From NCBI GenBank assembly GCA_039707655.1, contig CM077676.1, positions 239,028,866-239,092,865 of the forward strand: a DNA stretch of 64,000 nt. Direction: 5' to 3'. Below the pieces are notes generated by a model, which did not search any database, had not been told where the DNA came from, and saw only the letters and a program-made list of their open reading frames with translations. The position numbers and the translations under genes are program-made. The stretch is from Elymus sibiricus. Its lineage: Eukaryota; Streptophyta; Magnoliopsida; Poales; Poaceae. Shown one piece after another: positions 56,999 through 64,000 of this stretch (its first letter is position 1; every line of letters starts with the position of its first letter).

Positions 56999-58131
56999 GC
57001 GCGCGCGACGACGACTCCGGAGCCGGGACGCCGCGTGTGACGACGACGGAGCTGCGTTTGCCTGCAGCACCTTCTTGGGGACGCGCGCGGCGCCCGCGCT
57101 GGAGTCTTGGGGGTGACGGCGCCTCGCCTAGGCCCCTTTTTTTATTTTCATTTCCCTGCATTGAACCGATGTAGCCCCGCGGGGGCGTGAAAACAGTATA
57201 TTTTATGTTTAACTTAGAGCTTTTGTGACATGGGGTGTATGTACTCTCTCCCGAGATCCTCTCGTGAGGCTGGTTTTTTTTCTTTGCTCGCCTCAGCGCT
57301 CTACGCCGTCAGGACCCAGCCCCCGAGCGGGCCTCAGCCGTCGCTGGTATGTCCGGTCATGATGCCGGGACAAGGCCAGGAGGTGAGGGGCACCGGGAGG
57401 TAGTAAGGGCTCCAGAGGCACGATGCTCAGGAAGCCCCCCTTTGGCGTGCAAGCGGCTCACGCAGAAGAAAAACGCTAGCACTCAGCGGGATCGCGAGGT
57501 GAGAGAGCTTGAGGGACGATAGGGGCGTCTCGCGAGGTAGTCACACTTAGCTTTCGGCGGAGAGCGGTGTCGGGTGAACCACGGCTCACGAGGAGCTCAC
57601 GCAGCTCGCGAGGCATGCTCACGAGGCTCGGTGCTCGAAGCGTCTTCGCCTCGCGAGGCCGGCTCGCGAGAGGCCGCCCGCGAGGTCTTCGCGTAGCTCG
57701 ACTCCTGTGGGGCTGCATGTCGATAGACTTCACTAAAAGGGGGGAGCGGCACAAGCTCGCTAACTCGCCCGTGGCCGTTGCGTGAGGAGATAAGGCACCA
57801 AGGACCTTGGTGAGGTGACGTGCGCGGGAGCAGGCCCGCGAGCCAGAGCTCAGTCACTTGGATTTGCCGGCGCTGCAGGGACGGACCCAAGCACAGGCGC
57901 CATGCCTAGCCCCCGCTCATGAAAACGGTCAGGGGAGGGGTCGCGAGCGTGCGGCGCTCTCCGGTCAACACCGGACTTAACAAGCGATTAAGCAGGTAAT
58001 ATAACTCATCAGGGCAAAATCAGTAAAATTCATTACACAACCAAAAGGATAGGGTTCCGGGAGCGAAGCTCGAGAGGCGCGGCGAGAGGCGACGCGTCGG
58101 GCGCACCTGGCAGAACCGCGCTGTAGTGGCG
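56999..58131. other. G5 convergence region with CTCGCGAG palindromes
   Basis: It holds the B3 gene 3' flank (T-rich 57127-57140, then a TATATTTTATG AT-rich patch near 57197). GC-rich sequence follows with many CTCGCGAG or near copies (57527, 57608, 57650, 57665, 58187, 58205). No gene is supported. Confidence 0.5.
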
Positions 58132-58680
58132 TTAGACCACTTGGCGAGGCGCGCAGAGAGAGTCCGCCCCTCCGGGGCCAGGGGGCTCGCGAGGCCTCGG
58201 GAGCTCGCGAGGAGTAGGAGGCTCACGAAGCCTTGGCGAGAAGGGCGCCAGCCTTTGGAAAGAGGCACCGGCGTTCCTCAGCCCAAAGGGCATGCGCGTG
58301 ATGCCAAGAGCGGGGCCAACGCCCTGGCCAATCCGCGGCAGCTGGAAGGGGTCACGAAGGCAGAGCTGGTTGAGGCTGGTGAAGTTTACACACATGCGCT
58401 CCTTGCCGCCCTTCTTGGGGACGACGACTGGGTTGGCGAGCCATTCGGGATGGCGCACTTCACGAACAACTCCAGCTTCTTGGAGCTTCTGAACTTCGTT
58501 GACGATGAACTCTTGCTTCTCTGGCGCCTGGCGCCGTGCTTTCTGCTTGACCGGGCATGCATTGGGGCACACCGCTAAGTGGTGCTCGATCACCTCCCTC
58601 GGCACACCGGACAAGTCAGATGCTTTCCAGGCAAAAACATCCGAGTTTGCCAAAGGAAGGTGACGAGCGCGCTTTCCTAT
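58132..58680 (-). pseudogene. pol: G5 reverse transcriptase remnant without catalytic core
   Basis: It keeps the N-terminal Ty3/gypsy motifs NSDVFAWKASDLSGVPREV, QEAGVVREVRHPEWLANPVV and VPKKGGKERMCVNFTSLNQL. The text then jumps from PFQLPRI almost directly to ITRMPFGLRNAGASFQR. The first catalytic aspartate region between them is deleted, and no YVDD/YFDD follows. A Pro/Arg-rich out-of-family tail ends the frame. The protein cannot be an active polymerase. Confidence 0.8.
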
Positions 58681-59510
58681 GCAGGAGGGAGGCCTGTGCC
58701 GATGGTGAAGGCAGGGCCGGAGCCGCTGTCGTCCACCGACACCTTCTTCATCTCGGCGCGATCCTGAGAGAACAGCTGCTTCTTCTTCGCGGGCGCGGCC
58801 TCGGAAGCCTCGGCCGCATCCTCGTCGGCCGGGTGCATGACAGCGGCAGCCTTGTAGGCGCGCTCGAGGGTACTGGCCGGGTCCTTCTCGTCGCAAGCGA
58901 CGGTGATGATGCCGCTGCAGCCGGGCATCTTGAGGACGTTGTAGGCGTGATGGGTGGCCGCCATGAACTTGGTGAGAGACGGGTAGCCCAAGATGGCGTT
59001 ATAAGGAAGGCCGATGTGTGCCACGTCGAAGTCGATGAGCTCGGTGTGATAGTTCTTGCGGGTGCCGAAGGTGATGGGGAGGCGCACTTGCCCCAGCGGA
59101 ATGGTGGAGCCATCGGTCACTCCGGAGAAGGGCCTGGTCGGCATCAGCTAGTCGTAGGGCACCTAGAGCGTCTCGAAGGTCTCGACGGAGAGCACGTTGA
59201 GGCCGGCACCCCCGTCGATGAGGGTCTTGGTGACCGCGACGTTGCTGATGGTGGGAGTGCACAGCATGGGGAGCGCGCCTGTGGAGGCCGTGGACTTGGG
59301 GTGGTCCTTGGAGTCGAAGGTGATGGCGTACTGCGACCACTTGAGGGGCCGCGAGGCCTCTGGCCTCGGGAGGGCGGCATACACCTCGCGAGAGAGTTGC
59401 TTGAAGTGGCGGATGGACGCGGGGGCTTGGGACCCGCCGAGGATGCAGGCGACCGCGCGAGGCTCCTGGTAGCCCCCAGCGCCCTCGTCAGGCTGGTTGA
59501 CGTCGTTCCT
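58681..59510 (-). pseudogene. G5 aspartic protease
   Basis: YAITFDSKDHPKSTASTGAL and the active-site string KTLIDGGAGLNVLSVETFE (59175-59235) are followed by LPYNAILGYPSLTKFMAATH (58960-59020). One TAG lies near 59162-59164 and another stop near 59148. The arrangement GAG-PR is as in G2 and G3, with D-G-G-A at the active site. Confidence 0.8.
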
Positions 59511-61097
59511 TCAGGGTGGCGGTGGCAGCGGCGGGAGAGCGCCATTGGCCTGAGGATTCGCCTCACGAGGCTGGTCGCGGCTGGCGGCCTCACGAGGCTG
59601 ATCGCGCCAGCCCTGGCGGAAGTTGCCGCTATTGTTGTGGCTGTCCCAGCGGCCACCGCTGCGGCCACCTCCGCGGCTGGCGCCGGGGCCATTGCGGTCG
59701 TCCCGGCGGCTCTGGCGTTCGTCACGGAGCAGCTTGAGCTCCTGGCAGTCTTCGGTGCTGTGGGAGCGGACGTTGTGGAAAGCACAGAGTGGCCGGTTGT
59801 CCTTCCTGGGCTCATCGTGGTCGCGGCCGCGCTTTTGCTCGGGCTCCGCCGCGAGTACGGCAGGGCCCTTGCGCTTGACGTCCTTTCTCTTGGCCTTGGC
59901 GCCGTCGAGCGCCGCATCGGGGTCGTTGTGGACGAAGAGGCGGCCTTCTTCAGCCTTGGCGCACTTGTCGGCGAGGTCGAGCAGCTCGAGCACGGAGTCG
60001 AGCTCACCGTTGATGGCGAGTTTCTCGCGCATCTTGATGTCCGTAACACCGGTGGAGAACGCGGAGATGACGGCCGCGTCGGAAGCGCGCGGGATCTTGT
60101 TGCGCACCTGACTGAAGCGCTGGATGTACTTGCGGAGGGTCTCGTCTGGGCGCTGTCGAACACGCCGCAGGTCGTTGATGGTGAGGGAGCGGTCCTGCGT
60201 GCCCTTGAAGTTGGCGATGAACTGGCTGCAGAGCTCGGCCCATGACGAGATGGAGGCCTCGGGGAGGTTCATGAGCCAGGAGCGCAGGCCGTCCTTGAGG
60301 GCCATGGGGAACCAGTTCGCCATGACCTTGTCGTCGCAGTTCGCCGCCTCGACGCTCAGCGCGTAGAGCTAGAGGAACTCCGTGGGGTTGGGGGTGCCGT
60401 CGTAGCGCGGAGGCAGCTCAGGCTTGAACTTCGCGGGCCAGACAACGCGACGCAGCTCGCGGGTGAAGGCACGGCAGCCCACGCCGCTCGAGGGGACGCC
60501 GCCAGCGAGGGCGGCGTGGTTTTGACGCCTGGCCGCTGCAACGTCCTGAGCGGCCTGGTCCTGGCGCTGACGCTGCCGCTCGAGGAGCACCCGCATGTCG
60601 GGGGGCGCGCGGCGGATGATCTGGCAGCTGGGCTCGTTCTGGCCTGGCGAGGACGCGCCGCGGGATGGCTCACGAACCCGCGCGCTGCGCTGGGGCCCGT
60701 CGCGCTCGTCGCGCAGAGGAGGCGGTGGGGGAGCGTCGTGCGCCAGGTCCCCAGCTCGAGACGGCGGCGGGCGGAGCGAGTGAGAAGGCGCTGGAGCGTC
60801 CCTGGCGACGTTGACGAGCTCGGCGATGCGACCGAGCCAGGCGTCGTAGGCGGTGTCAGCCGGACGGTAGCGGAGCAGCTCACACGCCATGAGCAGCGCT
60901 GCCTGCGGGTTCGGCGGCTCACGGTGGGCGAGGGAGGAGGCCGTGGCGGTGTGGCCGTTCACCCGCACGGAGGGGTGCAGGGAGGAGGCCTGCTGCTCGC
61001 GGGCAGCGGGGTCGGTGGCGGCGGCTTCGGCTTCGGGACGGCGGCGGTTGCCGCGGGCCACCGGCTCCGTCTGAGCCACGCGAGAGCGCGACGGCAA
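59511..61097 (-). pseudogene. gag: G5 gag
   Basis: The N-terminal half (60369-61097) is Ala/Arg/Pro-rich with a conserved end KFKPELPPRYDGTPNPTEFL, then TAG. The Gag core (59511-60365) has MANWFPMALKDGLRSWLMNL, FIANFKGTQDRSLTINDLRR and KYIQRFSQVRNKIP. The knuckle-like cluster CAFHNVRSHSTEDC has the spacing CX2HX4HX4C, the Tat-branch variant in which the second Cys is His. A Gly/Arg-rich tail follows. The true start is missing because the leader and primer site were deleted. One stop separates two otherwise clean halves. Confidence 0.82.
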
Positions 61098-61888
61098 GGG
61101 ACAGAGCGAGGACTCGGCGATTTACCCAGGTTCAGGCCACCTTGCGGTGTAAGACCCTACTCCTGCTTGTCTGGTATTGCTCTGGGAGAGAGAGAGAATA
61201 CAAGGTTGGGGGCAAGGAATCGATCCCAGAATCCCCTTCTACCATGGCAGCACTGCCCTTTATATCAGCCATCGTCCTCTTCCCCCTGGAAACTTAGGCG
61301 GGAAGGGTTGCCACACTTGGCGATTTTGAAAGGGGACAGGCGCTCAGGCTATCCTGACTAAAGGTGATCTTCGCCTGCCAAAGCATGATCCATGACGCGC
61401 CGGTGGGCTCGGTGATGACCTCCGCCCCACGCGCCCGTCGTCTTGGTCTTCCTTCGTCGATCGGGCAACCTTTGGGGTCGCTTTGGAGAGTAGATATCTG
61501 GCCCTGCTCCCTTAACACAAAAGAGGAAACCATCTTCACCCGCGCCTGCTGGCGCGGCTTCTGCTGCTGCTCGTCGCCGCGCGCGTCACCCACGTGATGG
61601 GCCCCAGGCCGCGCAGCAAGCCGAACGGCCTTCGTCTTGGGCGCCTGCGGGAGGGGGCCTCGGGAGGCCACCTCGGGAGGCCGCCTCGCGAGAGGGCCTC
61701 GCGAGGCCGTCGGTGGTGGTGCTGAGCGTTGCATTCCACTCCCTGAGGAGGGGGTCTCAGGAGGCCAGGCCTCATGAGGGGTCTTGGAGAGGTGCTTGGT
61801 GATGATGGCCCGCTGGGCCCACGCCAGGCGTTGCGCCCTGGGCCAAAGGCAGACGGGCCAGGGTACCCCGGGTTCCATGGGCCCGATA
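61080..61888 (-). repeat. G5 5' LTR, truncated
   Basis: It matches 55184-55994. About 100 bases at its inner end and the adjacent primer site are deleted; the gag sequence joins directly at GCGAGAGCGCGACGG. It ends CCCGATA (CA to TA change) before ATGGC. Confidence 0.88.
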
Positions 61889-63773
61889 ATGGCCGGCAGC
61901 ATCATCCCCATGAAGATCACGAAGAAGGTGGAAGACTACCGGGTGCGCTGGATCTACATGGACGTGGGGCAGTTCAGCCCCCTCCTGCTAACGCCGGCAG
62001 CCCCCTCTGTGAAGAGCTCTGGATGGGAGCACGCGAAGCTCTCTGACGATAGGCTGGCGCCGCTCGTGGGGAGGATGAGGGAGCTGAGGGCCGCGAAGCT
62101 CACGGAGGCGATGGTCGCCAGGGAATTCGTGCACCGGCACATTGCCCCCTTCCAGAAGCGCTCGCGCCCGGTGTGGACTTGCACCAGCGCCCAGGACCAG
62201 ATGAGGCTGAGCGTCGACAACCTCACCACGCCGGTGTTGGAGGAGGTCATGAAGATCCTATTTGTTGACGAGGTAGGGAACGTGCCCGAGGCCGCGTATC
62301 CTCTGTACCGCTACACCAACCAGGACGAGATCATCAACGAGATGCCACAGTTTGACCAGTGGGGCCTGGTCCCTGAAGGCCACGAGGGGCCTCGCGACAA
62401 CCACCTTGTGGTGGTGCCCGGCTCAGGCAGCCGCGACGACGCCGAGGCCTCGGCAAGTGCCGCGGAGGAAAGCGACGGTGGGGCGGCCCCGCGAACCTCC
62501 CGCCAGCTGTTGGCCGAGCTCAGCGACGACGGCGACGACGACGACCGGTTTGTGGTCCTGCCCTCCCGGCCCGCGAGGACAGGGGGCGAGGGAAGCACCA
62601 GCGCGGGTGCCGCCGAGCCTCATGCGGAGAAGACTGGCGCTGGCGACGAGGCCATCGAGCCCCTCGCGGAGAAGACCGGCACCGGCCCGGTGGAGGAGGA
62701 CCCCGGCAGGCCCCGCGCCGAGCCCTCCGGCGGGAGCGCGAGCGAGCCTCGTGGGAGCGACAGCGGCAGCCGCCCGCCGCTGAAGCTGAGGAAGAGGCAT
62801 TGGGTTCCCAATGATGAGTGAGTCTTTTCACCTTGTTCTCTTTTTCCTTACTTTGAGTCTTGCTTTCTGCCTCCTGGGGTCCGAGGCTGAGCCCTCGTCA
62901 CCTCGTGCTACGTAGGGAGCCCACAAAGAAGAAGAGGAAGGCCCCCGACTCGAAGGGGGGCACGGCGTCCACCATGGGCGCCAAGGGGCTTGAGGGGGCC
63001 ACCCACCGCCCTGAGACTGGAACGGGGCGCATGGAGGTGGAAAGGGAGCACGCGGCTCCTCCCGAGACGCGCGAGAACCTGCCTCCCATGGCTGAGGAGA
63101 GTAAGCCTCGGGAGGAGGCCTCCGGAGAAGGGGTCGTGCTGCCAGAGGCGCCTGGCATGAGAGGCGACGCGGCAATGGAGGAGGCTGAAGAGCCGACCCC
63201 TCCGGAGGGTACCACACCCGCCAAGGAGGCCAATGCCCCCGAGGGGGCTACGACGAGCCCCCGGCGATCGCCCGCGCACTAGGCTCCAGATGCGGGCGCG
63301 TCGAGCCCGCGGTGTGCGCCAGCACGGCAGGCGGAGGAAGGCCGCGGGGAGCCCCCTGCGCTCAACGGAGGACGCGGCCCCCACAGGGAGCGTGGGTGAG
63401 GAAGCCTGGAGGGGGCCTGACGCCAGGCCCTTGCAGGTCATGACGGTGGAGGGCGGCGCCGACACGCGCACCGGCTGGGCCCGGCAGCTCGTGAGCAACA
63501 GTGCCGTGCTCAAGCGTGGTGCCTTGCAGGGCGCCAGGGCGGCACTTGACGCTCTTGAGGAGGACCTCCAGGCGGAGGAGGCGTGCCTCGCCGACGAGCG
63601 TCTGCGCCTCGCGGAGGGGTGGCGACAGCTCAACGTCGCCCTGTAGATAGGCCGCAGGCAGGAGGCCGGCGTATGGTAGAGGCATGAGAAGGCCACCCAG
63701 GATGCCAAGGAGATCTATGAGATCACCGTCAGGGACGCTGAGGAGGCCGACAGGCATCGTGAGGCGGAGGAGG

Positions 63774-64000
63774 TATAGGATCGAAAGTATGTCTAGAGGG
63801 GGGGTGATTAGACTACTCGACCAAATAAAACCTAACCTTTTCCCAAATTTTAGTTGTAGGCAGATTTTAGCAATAGTACATGTCAAGCATCACCCTACAC
63901 ATGCAATTCTAAGAGTATAGCAGCGGAATGTAAGCAATTGCATATGTATGTAAAGGAGGGATTGGAGATTTCAAACGCAATGAAGACACGGTGGTTTTTG
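63774..64000 (-). repeat. S2: LTR of the S1 family, cut by the window end
   Basis: TATAGGATCGAAAGTATG and the following ~225 bases match the S1 LTR starts at 657 and 8842, in the same orientation, with the terminal TG changed to TA. It interrupts the G4 antisense gene. Whether it is a solo LTR or part of a full element cannot be seen. Confidence 0.88.

Larger units (their letters stand above)
55083..61888 (-). mobile_element. G5: Ty3/gypsy element carrying a B3-domain gene
   Basis: The left LTR 55083-55994 is complete and the right LTR 61080-61888 lacks its first ~100 bases. The target duplication ATGGC is perfect (55078-55082 and 61889-61893). Minus-strand gag, protease and a remnant of reverse transcriptase occupy 58132-61097. 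A plus-strand B3-domain gene lies at 56336-56998. The primer site and gag start are lost in the same deletion as the LTR start. LTRs differ by about 20 of 810 positions by hand (about 2.5%). Confidence 0.88.
53523..63773 (-). mobile_element. G4: Ty3/gypsy element, left LTR and antisense gene
   Basis: The left LTR (53523-54340), polypurine tract and antisense gene are present. The sense gag-pol half would lie to the right and is cut off where S2 starts at 63774. G5 is inserted in the antisense gene at 55083-61888. Removing G5 and one ATGGC copy restores the reading frame of the gene across the site. Sense orientation is inferred from the polypurine tract next to the left LTR. Confidence 0.8.
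54601..63773 (+). pseudogene. G4 antisense multi-exon gene, split by G5
   Basis: The part before G5 (to 55082) has ALLRSIILTEEGLDKVHPMT, a stop at 54781, a frameshift near 54855, and IHALHLEPNSILLLTIFAYL, the gypsy-type transposon domain. The part after G5 (from 61889) continues in frame: MKITKKVEDYRVRWIYMDVG, FVHRHIAPFQKRSRPVWTCT and an acidic region to 62817. A GT-AG intron at 62818-62915 (GTGAGT...TACGTAG) keeps the frame and joins to EPTKKKRKAPDSKG, which contains a classical nuclear-localisation-like KKKRK. A Pro/Glu-rich exon ends at 63282 and a helical coiled-coil exon lies at 63420-63770. The C-terminus is lost at S2. Role unknown. Confidence 0.75.

Noticed and set aside
58557..60245. 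Long plus-strand open frame of 562 codons
   Set aside because: It lies opposite G5 gag and protease, which have clear motifs. The frame is Gly/Val/Leu/Arg-rich, typical of the reverse strand of GC-rich coding DNA, and has no domain.
60516..61361. 281-codon plus-strand frame
   Set aside because: It runs opposite the G5 gag N-terminus and into the LTR; low-complexity shadow frame.

Overview
The window is intergenic, repeat-packed plant DNA. It is almost certainly from a large-genome Triticeae grass (wheat, rye or barley group). The evidence is an Angela/WIS/BARE-like Copia element with ~1.76 kb LTRs, Ty3/gypsy elements carrying intron-bearing antisense genes, a Sirevirus-like Copia element with LTRs full of short palindromes, and a CACTA-like DNA transposon, nested inside each other. 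I found no ordinary low-copy host gene and no tRNA or rRNA gene. I use local labels: G0-G5 (Ty3/gypsy), C1 and A1 (Angela-like Copia), S1 and S2 (Sirevirus-like), and CACTA. Element family names are from memory, not from a search.

Left part. 1-509 is the LTR end, primer site and broken gag start of G0. 510-656 is a stray internal fragment of the S1 family. S1 (657-10422, minus strand) is a two-LTR element with a 727-aa Gag and a second unknown protein but no protease, integrase or reverse transcriptase. C1 (10423-22507, minus) is an old, broken Angela-like element. Its gag is split by G3 (13566-21859, minus; target duplication GCGAG/GCGGG), which has gag and protease but no reverse transcriptase, plus an antisense multi-exon gene.

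Middle. A CACTA-like transposon starts at 22508 (CACTGGTGCAG) and runs to about 53522. It carries two minus-strand genes and a ~502-bp tandem array. G1 (23889-48377, plus; perfect duplication ACAGC) sits in an intron of one CACTA gene. G1 itself contains A1 (about 29168-37993), a nearly complete Angela-like element with two Trp-to-stop changes, and the truncated G2 (38381-46822, minus). Hand-aligned LTR divergence is about 5% for G1 and 2.6% for A1, which fits the nesting order.

Right part. G4 (53523-63773) shows its left LTR and a multi-exon antisense gene. That gene is interrupted by G5 (55083-61888; perfect duplication ATGGC). Instead of the usual antisense gene, G5 carries an intact 220-aa ORF with a plant B3 DNA-binding domain, behind an upstream region homologous to the one in G4. 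At 63774 an LTR of the S1 family (S2) begins and runs off the window.

In G2, G3 and G5 the sense gag-protease genes and the antisense genes face each other and converge. The B3 gene in G5, the exchange of antisense genes between related elements, and the TCGGTNNNACCGA palindrome arrays in S1 are the observations most worth following up.
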